DNA from: a bacterium HR28
Lineage (GTDB): Bacteria; Chloroflexota; Chloroflexia; Thermomicrobiales; Thermomicrobiaceae
Direction: 5' to 3'
NCBI GenBank assembly: GCA_002898255.1
Contig: BEIE01000001.1
Span: 1,323,554-1,387,553 of the forward strand
Length of the DNA stretch: 64,000 bases
Shown: positions 1 through 7,752 of the stretch, piece by piece
How positions within the stretch are numbered: position 1 is the stretch's first letter
Layout: the number at the start of each line of letters is the position of its first letter
Program-made: the position numbers and the translations under genes
Notes under the pieces: model-generated
Seen by the model: the letters and a program-made list of their open reading frames with translations, nothing else
Database searches by the model: none
What the model was told of the DNA's origin: nothing

Positions 1-2
1 GG

Positions 3-119
3 GGCACGTTATGGGCAATTGTGCTGACGTGGTGGATCTGGGGTACGCTGCTGGTGATGGCTGCCCTCTTGTTGCTTTGGTGGCGACGAAGACCCTCGCG
101 GAGGTCGCTGCCAGCCTGA
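3..119 (+). CDS. C-terminal end of a membrane protein (5' truncated by window edge)
   Basis: The frame is open from the window edge and ends at TGA 117-119, giving 38 residues. They form one strongly hydrophobic helix rich in Trp and Leu (about residues 4-27), followed by a basic tail with several Arg before the stop. This is the pattern of a last transmembrane helix with a cytoplasmic positive end. The body of the protein lies outside the window, so no family can be assigned. Composition supports coding, but the fragment is short. Confidence 0.5.
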   Translation, partial: GTLWAIVLTWWIWGTLLVMAALLLLWWRRRPSRRSLPA

Positions 120-453
120 AGGAACAGTGAGACCATACTGTCGAGACCACGGCTCGAACCGATCGCGGAGGAGATCGTCGAACTGCTGCGGCACCGCAGC
201 ACTGCGATGGCCTGGACACAGTTGTATTGGCGCGGCTACTGAAATCAGTTCATGCGGGGAACTGCGATTGCTGCGTCCCGCTACGTTCCTCGTTGGAATT
301 CTTCTCTTGGCGTCGCTCGTGTGGAGGCGACTTGTAATCGTGCCGTGGTAGACAGTGGAGTGCCCCGCTACGTGTAGCCAGTGCCGAGACGATCGAGCAC
401 TGCCTGTTGCTCGCTGTGAACCACTTCCGGTAAAGGTGGCCTCGCGAAGTGGC
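120..453. other. 334-base stretch with broken coding-like segments, no intact gene
   Basis: Two pieces look translated but have no proper gene structure. Frame 3 from 120 to the TGA at 240-242 encodes an acidic-to-aromatic peptide containing EEIVELLRHRS and ending WTQLYWRGY. It has no ATG, GTG or TTG before the Met codon at 207 and lies in the same frame as the preceding membrane-protein tail. Frame 1 up to the TAG at 349-351 encodes a hydrophobic helix (FLVGILLLASLVW) with a basic end. This may be a decayed small operon or contain an assembly error; I cannot name a product. Confidence 0.3.
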
Positions 454-1668
454 TTAGCGTTGTCCCAAAACCACAAGCCCTGCCAACGCATACGCGCGGG
501 CGCACTGGAGGAGTTCGTCCACGCTCACCCACTCGTCTGGCTGGTGAGCGACCGTTGGGTCGCCTGGACCATAGATGACGGTGGGATACCCACGTGCGGC
601 GAAAAAGCGACCGTCCGTGCCCATACTGAAGCCGGTAAGCGAGCTGTCCAATCCGAGATAGTCATTGACTGCAACCATTGTCCGAACGAGCGGTGTGTCT
701 TCTGGCTGGAGAATGGCCGGACGGCCAGGCCACTCAGCAGCGGGCTCGACACTCACGCGGAGTCCCGGTACCGTTTGGATGGCGCGTTCGGCTACCTCGC
801 GGACCTCGTCGACCGCAGTATCGGGGTTCTCTCCCGGAATTAAGCGCCGGTCGATGTAGATCGAGCAGCGATCCGGGACAACATTTGTCTTTACTCCGCC
901 TTCGATCAAGCTGATCGTCGCGGAGGCTGGTGCGAAGTAGGGATGCCGACGCGCGGCCAAGCGAGGCCACAACTCTTCCCGAAGAGCGTTGATAACTTGT
1001 GCCATGCCCTCGATCGCATTGACACCTTCCCAGGGAAGAGCTCCGTGGGCGGTTCGGCCATATACTGTGACGCGAATGCCGACACCACCGCGCTCCCCGA
1101 TACAGATCCGATTGTTCGTGGGCTCAGCGACGAGCACGGCATCGGGACGGAGATCGGTGCGCTCGGCTATACGCTTTGCGCCTAACAGCCCGCCGACTTC
1201 CTCATCAGCGACTTCGGTCACAACAAGCGTCCCCTGCAAGGGGACGCCGCTCCGCGCAAGTGCAGCAGCGGCCACGAGCTGTGCTGCGACCCCACCTTTC
1301 ACATCACAGCTACCGCGCCCATACAACTTCCCATTGCGCACCACACCACCGAAGGGGGGCACCGTCCAAGCAGATTCCTCGCCCACCGGAACAACATCTA
1401 GGTGCGAATTCCAGAGAAAGAGGGGGCCTGGCTCGCCACCATAGCGAGCGATCACGTTCGGTTTGGTCGGCTCGGCTGCGTCGAGTTCGATGGTGAAGCC
1501 TGCTGCACGGAGGAAATCGGCGCACACAGCTGCTGCCTCGCGTACATCCCCCGGTGGATTCACTGTTGGGAGCCGGACAAGTTGTTGAGCGAGTTCCAGC
1601 ACGTCTTCAAGGCGAATGAGTGCGAGGACTTGTTCGACAAGGGTCTGGTCGATCGGTGGTCTCGGCAT
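454..1668 (-). CDS. M20-family metallopeptidase/deacylase (ArgE/DapE type)
   Basis: A 404-residue zinc-dependent amidohydrolase of the ArgE/DapE/carboxypeptidase G2 superfamily, cytosolic. Visible landmarks are the metal ligands His89 and Asp91 in SHLDVVP, the bridging Asp122 in GRGSCDVKGG, and the catalytic/ligand pair Glu156-Glu157 in ADEEVGG. A dimerisation ('lid') domain with GRTAHGALP follows, and a late His lies in the AHQPDEW segment. Length is normal for the family. It is transcribed alone, divergently from the HAD gene across a gap of about 110 bases. Sequence alone does not separate acetylornithine deacetylase, succinyl-diaminopimelate desuccinylase or peptidase activity, so I give no symbol. 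A second, different M20 enzyme occurs at 31638. Confidence 0.85.
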   Translation of the reverse strand: MPRPPIDQTLVEQVLALIRLEDVLELAQQLVRLPTVNPPGDVREAAAVCADFLRAAGFTIELDAAEPTKPNVIARYGGEPGPLFLWNSHLDVVPVGEESAWTVPPFGGVVRNGKLYGRGSCDVKGGVAAQLVAAAALARSGVPLQGTLVVTEVADEEVGGLLGAKRIAERTDLRPDAVLVAEPTNNRICIGERGGVGIRVTVYGRTAHGALPWEGVNAIEGMAQVINALREELWPRLAARRHPYFAPASATISLIEGGVKTNVVPDRCSIYIDRRLIPGENPDTAVDEVREVAERAIQTVPGLRVSVEPAAEWPGRPAILQPEDTPLVRTMVAVNDYLGLDSSLTGFSMGTDGRFFAARGYPTVIYGPGDPTVAHQPDEWVSVDELLQCARAYALAGLVVLGQR

Positions 1669-1776
1669 TGTTCTCCCTCATTCGCAAGAATGACCGTGGG
1701 CCTGCAGAGCCGTTCGGACGCTGTGCTATGCTGGGCCAGGGACGGAGAGTTGTCAAGGAACGAAGTGGCGAAAGCG

Positions 1777-2601
1777 ATGAGTGCAAGCGTAACCGAGATC
1801 GAAATGCTACTGGCACAGGTGCGTGGCGTGGCTTTCGATATGGACGGGGTTCTCTACCGGGGTGAGCAGCCACTGCCTGCGGCCGCCGAACTGGTAAAAG
1901 AACTTGCACGATGCGGTCTTGGCTACGTCATGGTGACAAACAACTCGACAAAGACGCCGGAACAGTACGCGGCGAAGCTTGCCCGCATGGGCATGGCAGT
2001 GCCGGCCGGGCGGATCGTGACCTCTGGGATCGCGACGCGCGACTGGATGCGGCTCCGTTATCCGGCCGGGACTCGTGTCTATGTGCTCGGCATGCCGGCG
2101 CTCCAAGAAGCGATCTTGGGCGACGGTCGCTTTGTCGCAGCTGGGCGAGATGCAGATGTCGTTGTGAGCGGTGCCGATTTCACACTCACGTACGAGAAAC
2201 TCAAGATTGCTACTTTGGCGATCCGGGATGGAGCAGACTGGATTGCGACGAACGCTGACCGGACATTCCCCTCCGAAGAGGGGCTGATACCGGGGTCGGG
2301 CGCGATTGTCGCGGCACTCGCCGCAGCAACTGACCGTACACCGCTTGTTATTGGGAAACCGGAGCCCGCCATGGTATTGCGGGCGGCGGATATTCTCGGT
2401 CTTTCTCCGAGCGAAGTTCTTGTGATCGGCGATCGACTCGACACTGATGTTTTGGCAGGGAAGCGAGCTGGGGCCCGTACGGCTCTTGTTCTTACTGGTG
2501 TGAGTTCGAGGGCGGATCTGGCGCAAACGGAGATCATGCCCGATCTCGTACTCGATGATCTCCGTGTCCTCTTGCATGTCGTAAGGGAACGCCGCTCGTG
2601 A
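1777..2601 (+). CDS. HAD-superfamily class IIA phosphatase (NagD/4-nitrophenylphosphatase-like)
   Basis: A 274-residue phosphatase. Motif I is DMDGVLYRG with the nucleophile Asp21 and acid/base Asp23. Motif II is VTNNSTKTPEQ. The cap contains DADVVVSGAD, the catalytic Lys lies in VIGKPEPAM, and motif IV is VIGDRLDTDVLAGKRAG. This architecture is that of the NagD/phosphoglycolate or p-nitrophenyl phosphatase branch; the substrate cannot be read from sequence. The frame stays open far upstream over the antisense of the M20 gene, so I start at the ATG that follows the divergent promoter gap. The stop overlaps the GTG of the next gene (GTGA), implying translational coupling. Confidence 0.85.
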   Translation: MSASVTEIEMLLAQVRGVAFDMDGVLYRGEQPLPAAAELVKELARCGLGYVMVTNNSTKTPEQYAAKLARMGMAVPAGRIVTSGIATRDWMRLRYPAGTRVYVLGMPALQEAILGDGRFVAAGRDADVVVSGADFTLTYEKLKIATLAIRDGADWIATNADRTFPSEEGLIPGSGAIVAALAAATDRTPLVIGKPEPAMVLRAADILGLSPSEVLVIGDRLDTDVLAGKRAGARTALVLTGVSSRADLAQTEIMPDLVLDDLRVLLHVVRERRS

Positions 2602-3461
2602 GGCAAGTTGGTCGCTACTGTGTAGAGGACCCTCGGACGATACAAGGGCGGGACGATGTCTCACCTCGAGGGTGGAACCTCGGCGCATTACGCGTGCGGT
2701 ACGCCCTGGAGGCCCTCGAGGGAGTTCGTGGGAGGGTTCTAGTACCGGGTTGTGGCGCTGGGCGGTACGTGCGGGCACTACGGCGCGAGCGGCCAGATCT
2801 CTGGATCGTCGGTGGAGATTTGAGCCGGACAGCGATCCGTGAGGCACACCGACGAGATCCGGAGGGACGGTACGCGGTCCTGGATGCTTGTCGGCTCCCG
2901 TTCGGGTCGAACGAGTTCGATGCAGTTGTGTTTCTCGATGTGTTAGAGCATGTGCCGCAGCCTGCAGCGATGATCGATGAGTGCGCGCGTGTTCTACGAC
3001 CGGGAGGCGTCCTCCACGCATTCGTACCTTTGGAAGCACAACCCGGGACGCTCTATTGGTTACTGCGCACAAGTGAACGGTGGCCGATTCACCGATGGAA
3101 GCGCGATCACGTAGGACACATCCAACGGTTTTCCGACCTAGACATCCTGCGCCTCTTGGCACGGGCGGGTTTCGAGGTACAGACGCTGCAATATAGTTTT
3201 CACTTGGTGGGGCAAATTCATGACGTTCTTGACTATTGGCAGCGAGAACGCGTCGCTGGAGCGGCAGGGATTCTTCCGGTTTGGGCTGTCCGACTGCTGA
3301 CGCGCCTTGCGTTTTTGGTCACCTGGCGATTGGCAGCGATTGAAGACCGCGTGAACCGGAGTCGTGCACTCGGAGCGGGCTTGCACGTGACAGCCTATAA
3401 ACCAACGCACACGGAACAGCGAGCGGTCAGGGTCACGTTGTCGGCATGGGATGGCCAGTGA
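2598..3461 (+). CDS. class I SAM-dependent methyltransferase
   Basis: A 287-residue protein with a Rossmann-type SAM-binding fold. Motif I is VLVPGCGAGRYVRAL near residues 46-60, an acidic residue ends strand 2 (VGGDLS), then come LDACRLPFGSNEFDAVVFLDVLEHV (motifs III/IV) and the ARVLRPGG signature. This is the Methyltransf_11/UbiE-like layout. The C-terminal 110 residues include a hydrophobic stretch (VWAVRLLTRLAFLVTW), so membrane association is possible. Start GTG overlaps the HAD stop by four bases, and the end overlaps the dipeptidase start by 11 bases, so the three genes form one operon. The substrate is unknown. Confidence 0.8.
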   Translation: MRQVGRYCVEDPRTIQGRDDVSPRGWNLGALRVRYALEALEGVRGRVLVPGCGAGRYVRALRRERPDLWIVGGDLSRTAIREAHRRDPEGRYAVLDACRLPFGSNEFDAVVFLDVLEHVPQPAAMIDECARVLRPGGVLHAFVPLEAQPGTLYWLLRTSERWPIHRWKRDHVGHIQRFSDLDILRLLARAGFEVQTLQYSFHLVGQIHDVLDYWQRERVAGAAGILPVWAVRLLTRLAFLVTWRLAAIEDRVNRSRALGAGLHVTAYKPTHTEQRAVRVTLSAWDGQ

Positions 3462-4437
3462 GGGGGAGTTTACTGTGTGGGAACCGATCATTGATGGGCA
3501 TACCGACTACGTTTTGTCGCTGTTAGAAACAGGCCGTAATTTCTTTAGTGAGAGTGATTGTGGCCATGTTGATCTCCCGCGAGCGAAGCGTGGCGGCATC
3601 GGCGCGATGCTCACGGCGATTTTCGTCCGGGACGAATATCTCCCACACCAAGCACTGGCGCGAACACTGCGTGCTGTCGACTTTTTGTTCCGCACCATCG
3701 AGGCGTCAGGTGGAGCGATGGAGCTGATCACGAGCGCGTCGCAACTGGAAGCGTGTCTGGATCGCGGAACGTTCGGGGTGATCCTGCACTATGAAGGTGC
3801 CGAGGCGATCGATCCGGAGTTTGCTGTGCTCCGGCTCAGTTACCAACTTGGGCTGCGTTCCTTGGGGCTGACTTGGAGCCGGCCCAATATCTTCGCGGAA
3901 GGTGTTGGTCCGCAGGATCGGGGGCGCGGTCTGACTAGTCTGGGACGTGCGCTCGTTAGGGCGTGCAACGAACTGGGGATTCTCATTGATGTCTCCCATT
4001 TGAATGATGCTGGCTTCTGGGATGTGCTCGAGTACTCGACGAAGCCGGTTGTGGCGAGCCATAGCAATTGCCGCGCGCTGTGTCCAGTTGCACGGAATCT
4101 GAGCGACGAGCAAATCCTTGCGCTTGCCAAGAAAGGTGGGCTCATAGGAATTAACTTCCATGTCGGCTTTCTTCGCGCGGGTGCGGAGCGACCAGAGGAC
4201 GTACGACTCGATGACGTGATCGCGCACATCGATCATATTGTGGAGCTGGCCGGGGTGGACCACGTGGGCTTCGGTTCTGATTTCGACGGGGCAACGATGC
4301 CTGCAGACCTGGCCGATGCCGCTCACCTACCGCGCCTACTCGAGACATTGGCACGGCGTGGCTATGATGAGACAGCGTTGCGTAAGATCTGCCGCGAAAA
4401 CTGGCTCCGTGTCATCCGTGCAGCTTGGCGTGAGTAA
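3451..4437 (+). CDS. membrane dipeptidase-family metallopeptidase (M19)
   Basis: A 328-residue renal-dipeptidase family protein of the amidohydrolase fold that hydrolyses dipeptides, in some members L-D or D-D dipeptides. Zinc ligands are visible: His17-x-Asp19 (DGHTD), a Glu in HYEGAE, His in DVSHLND and SHSNCRA, and Asp in GFGSDFDG. The usual order of motifs and the length agree with family M19. There is no signal peptide or anchor, so a cytosolic enzyme is expected despite the family name. It is the last gene of the HAD-methyltransferase-dipeptidase operon and is followed by a strong hairpin terminator. Confidence 0.88.
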   Translation: MASEGEFTVWEPIIDGHTDYVLSLLETGRNFFSESDCGHVDLPRAKRGGIGAMLTAIFVRDEYLPHQALARTLRAVDFLFRTIEASGGAMELITSASQLEACLDRGTFGVILHYEGAEAIDPEFAVLRLSYQLGLRSLGLTWSRPNIFAEGVGPQDRGRGLTSLGRALVRACNELGILIDVSHLNDAGFWDVLEYSTKPVVASHSNCRALCPVARNLSDEQILALAKKGGLIGINFHVGFLRAGAERPEDVRLDDVIAHIDHIVELAGVDHVGFGSDFDGATMPADLADAAHLPRLLETLARRGYDETALRKICRENWLRVIRAAWRE

Positions 4438-4467
4438 CAGACGGAGACGCTCGATGCTGTGATCAAC

Positions 4468-4494
4468 GCGGCCGGTGCACTCTGCACCGGCCGC
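4468..4494. terminator. bidirectional hairpin terminator between dipeptidase and thrS
   Basis: A perfect 12-bp GC-rich stem (4468-4479 with 4483-4494) closes a CTC triloop. It is followed on the plus strand by TCTCTTGTT, a weak pyrimidine run. It sits between two converging genes and can serve both. The plus-strand side has the better U-rich tail. Confidence 0.75.
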
Positions 4495-4534
4495 TCTCTT
4501 GTTGGCGCGTGATGCGGCGAATGCTCACCGTTGG

Positions 4535-6325
4535 TCAGACATCGGTGACCAGTTCGAGCGATTTGTCCGCCACAATGCGGCGGACCATAGCCTCGAATCG
4601 CTCGATCGGCATCGAGCCAAGGTTCTCGTTTGTGCGCAATCGTACAGCGACACTTTCCTCAGCCACTTCCCGGTCGCCAACAACCAACATATATGGGATC
4701 TTCTGCAGCTGAGCATTGCGGATCTTGGCCTGCATCCGTTCATCGCCATCGTCTACTTCGACGCGGAGGCCAGCCTCGTACAGCCGATCGCGGATGCGAT
4801 AGGCGTAGGGAAGGTGACGATCTGCGATCGGGATGATGACAGCCTGGACTGGAGCGAGCCAGACAGGGAACGCACCGGCAAAGTGCTCGATCAAGATGCC
4901 GATGAAACGTTCGAGTGACCCGTAGATGACACGATGGATCACGACCGGTGTCTTTTCCGTGCCGTCGCGGTCTGTGTATGTGCATCCGAATCGGCGTGGG
5001 AGCTGAAAGTCGAGCTGGATGGTACCGGTTTGCCACTGACGGCCAAGCGCGTCTTCCATCAAAATGTCGATCTTGGGGCCGTAGAAGGCTCCCTCGCCCT
5101 CGCCGATCAGATAGTTTCCTGGGCCGGCGTGGCGATCGAGGATGCGCTGGAGAGCAGCTTCAGCTTTGTCCCAGGTCTCGGGATCGCCCATGAAGTCATC
5201 GGGACGAGTCCCAAGTCGAAGCGTGTAGCGCAGCCCAAAGATGCCGTAGAAAAGCTGGGCGATGTCCAGGATGCGTGCGAACTCCTCTTCGATTTGGTCT
5301 TCAGTCACGAAGATGTGGGCATCGTCTTGCTGGAACTTGCGGACACGTAGGAGACCATGGAGGGTGCCGGAGCGCTCGTAGCGGTGCAGAATGTCACAGT
5401 CAGAAAGCCGCAAGGGAAGGTCGCGGTAGCTGCGCTTCTTGAGGTTGTACACCACCATCGCGTTGGGGCAGTTCATCGGCTTCACGCCGTAAACAAGGTG
5501 TTCGTCAAGTTGAATGAGGAACATATTCTCGCGATAGTGTTCCCAGTGACCTGAGGTCTCCCAGAGACTCTTGTCGTTGATCAGCGGCGCGGCAATCTCC
5601 TGGTACCCGCGCTTTTCGTGCTCGCGTCGCCAGAAGTCGAGTAGGAGATTAAGGATTTTGAGCCCCTTTGGAAGCCAGTAAGGCATGCCGGGTGCGGTGG
5701 GGTCAAAGTGGAAAAGTTCAAGTTCGCGCCCGAGACGACGATGATCGCGCCGCTCGGCCTCTTCGAGGCGATGAAGGTACGCCTCAAGTTGCTCGCGAGT
5801 TGGCCAGGACGTGCCGTAGATGCGTTGTAGCTGTGGGCGCCGCTCGTCACCACGCCAATAGGCACCGGAGATGCGGAGGAGCTTGAAGAACCCGATTTGC
5901 GACGTATCGCGGACGTGGGGTCCGCGGCAGAGGTCGGTAAACCCGTCATGCGTGTACGTTGTGATTACCTCGTCAGGTGGGAACTCTTCGATGAGTTCGA
6001 GTTTATACGGCTGATCTCGAAAGAGTTCTCGCGCCTCTTCACGGCTGATAACCCGGCGAATGAAGGGGTAGGCGGCAGCCTTAATCTCTTCCATGCGACG
6101 TTCGATCCGCTCGAGGTCTTCCGGTGTGAGCGGTCTGGGCAAGTCGAAGTCGTAGTAGAAGCCATCGGCGATCGCCGGCCCGATACCCAACTTGGCTCCC
6201 GGAAACAGTTCGAGGACAGCCTGTGCCATCACATGGGCGCAGGAATGCCGCATGCGTGCGAGGTCAAGTTCCTGCTCGCTTTCTGCTGCGACAGCAAGAT
6301 CCATTTCTTTTGTAAGGTCACTCAT
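4535..6325 (-). CDS. thrS: threonyl-tRNA synthetase
   Basis: A class II aminoacyl-tRNA synthetase of 596 residues that charges tRNA-Thr. The N-terminal editing (SAD) domain shows HSCAHVMAQ (His27 and His31) and TDLCRGPHV. The catalytic core shows the zinc Cys in PMNCPNAM, motif 2 around RYERSGTLHGLLRVRKF, and motif 3 GSLERFIGILIEH. The C-terminal anticodon-binding domain follows (VIIPIADRHLPYAYRIRDRL). The TGS domain usual in about 640-residue ThrRS is absent: the protein enters the SAD domain after about 20 residues. The start is firm, with GAGGAGGTG six bases upstream of the ATG. Expression is expected to be set by the T-box leader upstream. Confidence 0.97.
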   Translation of the reverse strand: MSDLTKEMDLAVAAESEQELDLARMRHSCAHVMAQAVLELFPGAKLGIGPAIADGFYYDFDLPRPLTPEDLERIERRMEEIKAAAYPFIRRVISREEARELFRDQPYKLELIEEFPPDEVITTYTHDGFTDLCRGPHVRDTSQIGFFKLLRISGAYWRGDERRPQLQRIYGTSWPTREQLEAYLHRLEEAERRDHRRLGRELELFHFDPTAPGMPYWLPKGLKILNLLLDFWRREHEKRGYQEIAAPLINDKSLWETSGHWEHYRENMFLIQLDEHLVYGVKPMNCPNAMVVYNLKKRSYRDLPLRLSDCDILHRYERSGTLHGLLRVRKFQQDDAHIFVTEDQIEEEFARILDIAQLFYGIFGLRYTLRLGTRPDDFMGDPETWDKAEAALQRILDRHAGPGNYLIGEGEGAFYGPKIDILMEDALGRQWQTGTIQLDFQLPRRFGCTYTDRDGTEKTPVVIHRVIYGSLERFIGILIEHFAGAFPVWLAPVQAVIIPIADRHLPYAYRIRDRLYEAGLRVEVDDGDERMQAKIRNAQLQKIPYMLVVGDREVAEESVAVRLRTNENLGSMPIERFEAMVRRIVADKSLELVTDV

Positions 6326-6618
6326 CTCGATCCACCTCCTCGGTGCTGTGCTGTCTCAACTGAACGGCCTGCCGCCCCGTCGGGACGGCAGGCCGAGCCT
6401 GACGCGGTTCCACCCAACTTTCCGCCGGTCTTGAAACACCAGCGGCACTCATCGGGATGCCCGATAACGGGGGCAACCGGATCCGGCTACTCGCGTTCGC
6501 CGGACCAGCTCGCGGGCGGTACGAACGGCCACCGGAACCTAGTCGAGCTTCCAGCCTGCGACTCGACCTCTCTGGAGGTCGGCGACCGTCGCATGACCCG
6601 GTCGTCGCCATTTCCTCA
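6326..6618 (-). promoter_or_regulatory. T-box riboswitch leader of thrS
   Basis: The antisense of 6403-6415 reads GGGTGGAACCGCG, the T-box sequence whose bulge pairs with the uncharged tRNA acceptor end. It lies about 80 bases before a synthetase gene, as in known T-boxes. Upstream, 6541-6600 can form a long Stem I-like arm on the minus strand. Downstream of the T-box, 6365-6395 forms a very long hairpin (10 bp, one mismatch, 3 bp, GTC loop). That hairpin lacks a U-tract, so whether control is by termination or otherwise is not clear. The Thr specifier codon was not assigned with confidence. Confidence 0.85.
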
Positions 6619-6624
6619 TTGCGA

Positions 6625-6654
6625 ATGGTAGCCCTGTGCGAACAGTACCGTCAA
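6625..6654 (-). promoter_or_regulatory. promoter of the thrS T-box transcript
   Basis: On the minus strand TTGACG (6654-6649) and TACCAT (6630-6625) are separated by 18 bases. Transcription would start near 6618, just upstream of the T-box leader. Confidence 0.6.
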
Positions 6655-6684
6655 CGGCTCATTCTGTTGGAAAGCGGTCTGCTG

Positions 6685-6713
6685 GAAAAAAGAAACCTCG
6701 CCAGGCGGCGAGG
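6685..6713 (-). terminator. Rho-independent terminator of tRNA-Val
   Basis: On the minus strand CCTCGCC pairs with GGCGAGG around a GCCT loop, followed by TTTCTTTTTT. It starts a few bases beyond the tRNA 3' end and is the best U-tract terminator in the window. Confidence 0.85.
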
Positions 6714-6720
6714 CCTGCGG

Positions 6721-6794
6721 TGGGCGGTAGTAGACTCGAACTACTGACCTCCACGATGTCAACGTGGCGCTCTAACCAGCTGAGCTAACCGCCC
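6721..6794 (-). tRNA. tRNA-Val (anticodon GAC)
   Basis: Read on the minus strand, the acceptor stem GGGCGGT pairs with ACCGCCC and the discriminator is A. The D arm is TAGCTCAGCTGGTTAGA. The anticodon stem CCACG/CGTGG holds the loop TTGACAT, so the anticodon is GAC, which reads GUC and GUU valine codons. The T arm carries TTCGAGT. CCA is not encoded. The gene stands alone with its own promoter and terminator, immediately upstream of the thrS transcription unit. Confidence 0.96.
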
Positions 6795-7248
6795 ACGCCG
6801 CTAAGGAGTATAGCGGAATGCACCGCCCACTGCAAGGGAGTGTTACGGGTATGCATCCGGCGTGCGCATACGCTTGTCCTCATCCATCCCGCGTGTTGAT
6901 TGTTCCGCTTGTCGAAGACCTGCTGCGTGCGGGCTCCGTTTCTAGACCGGAGTCTCGTGCTTCACCTGCGGACTTGGTCAGGCGGTACCGCGCGCGTAGT
7001 GTACCCAGCTGACGAGCCAGGTTGGACAAACAGCAGGTTTTGGCTGCATGAAGCGCCACACCAGGATCGTGAACAGCTAGGGAGTGAGCTGTACATAACC
7101 GACCGATGGGTTGGGGTGGAGGAAGGGTCTGGAGGTTGAAAAGGGTGACGAGGGGTGTGGAGAGCCCTTGATTCCCATGCGGACGAATGCACACGTGTCG
7201 GTGATACCGGTGGTTGTGACTCTGGAAGCACCGATGTTGGCTCCGAGC
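6795..7248. other. 454-base non-coding stretch between tRNA-Val and the RNase HI-type gene
   Basis: Apart from the tRNA promoter at the left end I see no convincing gene. The open frames here have poor codon use, no ribosome binding site and no recognisable motif. Immediately after the stop of the RNase HI-type gene (minus strand) no U-rich terminator is apparent. Confidence 0.5.
6807..6835 (-). promoter_or_regulatory. promoter of tRNA-Val
   Basis: On the minus strand TTGCAG (6835-6830) and a consensus-like TATACT (6812-6807) are 17 bases apart. They lie about 13 bases upstream of the mature tRNA 5' end at 6794. Confidence 0.75.
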
Positions 7249-7671
7249 TCAATGGCCGAAGTACTGATAGATCACCTCACGTGGTTGCCAGTGCACTTCC
7301 CAGTGGTCGAAGCGGGCGAGAAGAGCACGGACACGATCGTAGAGCGGCTGGAGTTTGGGGTTCCTCACCTTGTAGACGCCGCTAAGTTGTCGGGCCACGA
7401 GTTCGGAATCGGTCTGGATCTCGAGGATCGTGCCATGTGTCGGTGTTCCCCGTTGCTCCAGGAGCTCAACGAGCGTCTCCAGGGCCGCAAGAAGCGTACG
7501 GTACTCGGCCTGGTTATTCGTGAGTGGCTCCTCGAACTCAATGGACCGGTCCATGGGTGGAAGGTCAGGTAGCTCAAGACGATAACTTCCATAGGCTGGT
7601 CCAGGGTTGCCCCGCGAGCCGCCGTCAAAGATCAGAACAATACGCTTCGGTGGAGTGATATCCTCGACCAC
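7249..7671 (-). CDS. RNase HI-family protein, truncated C-terminus
   Basis: A 140-residue RNase H-fold protein predicted to cut RNA in RNA/DNA hybrids. Three of the usual four carboxylates are visible: Asp16 in IFDGGSRGNPGP, Glu56 in NNQAEY, and Asp88 in QTDSELVARQLSG. The end is odd. After WQPRE, where homologues continue N-x-x-AD-x-LA with the last catalytic Asp, this protein reads VIYQYFGH and stops. No neighbouring frame restores the motif. It may be a single-frame truncation that still works, or a damaged gene. It lies downstream of the EF-G-like gene, separated by a strong hairpin. Confidence 0.8.
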   Translation of the reverse strand: MVEDITPPKRIVLIFDGGSRGNPGPAYGSYRLELPDLPPMDRSIEFEEPLTNNQAEYRTLLAALETLVELLEQRGTPTHGTILEIQTDSELVARQLSGVYKVRNPKLQPLYDRVRALLARFDHWEVHWQPREVIYQYFGH

Positions 7672-7690
7672 GTTTCTGCTCCTTCACGAT

Positions 7691-7729
7691 GCTGTGAGGA
7701 GCCGGAAGTTTGATCCGGCCCCTCACAGC
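7691..7729 (-). terminator. long hairpin after the EF-G-like gene
   Basis: Nine bp (7691-7699 with 7721-7729), an A/C mismatch and a further 6 bp (7701-7706 with 7714-7719) close a 7-base loop. No U-tract follows on either strand. It sits between the EF-G-like gene and the RNase HI-type gene, so it could terminate, attenuate, or protect mRNA ends. Confidence 0.6.
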
Positions 7730-7752
7730 TACAGAATCGGCATCGGGCGACA

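Noticed and set aside
1807..3162. Long minus-strand open frame (451 residues)
   Set aside because: It lies antisense to the HAD phosphatase and methyltransferase genes, is rich in Arg, His and Pro, and shows no family motif. Typical shadow frame in GC-rich DNA.
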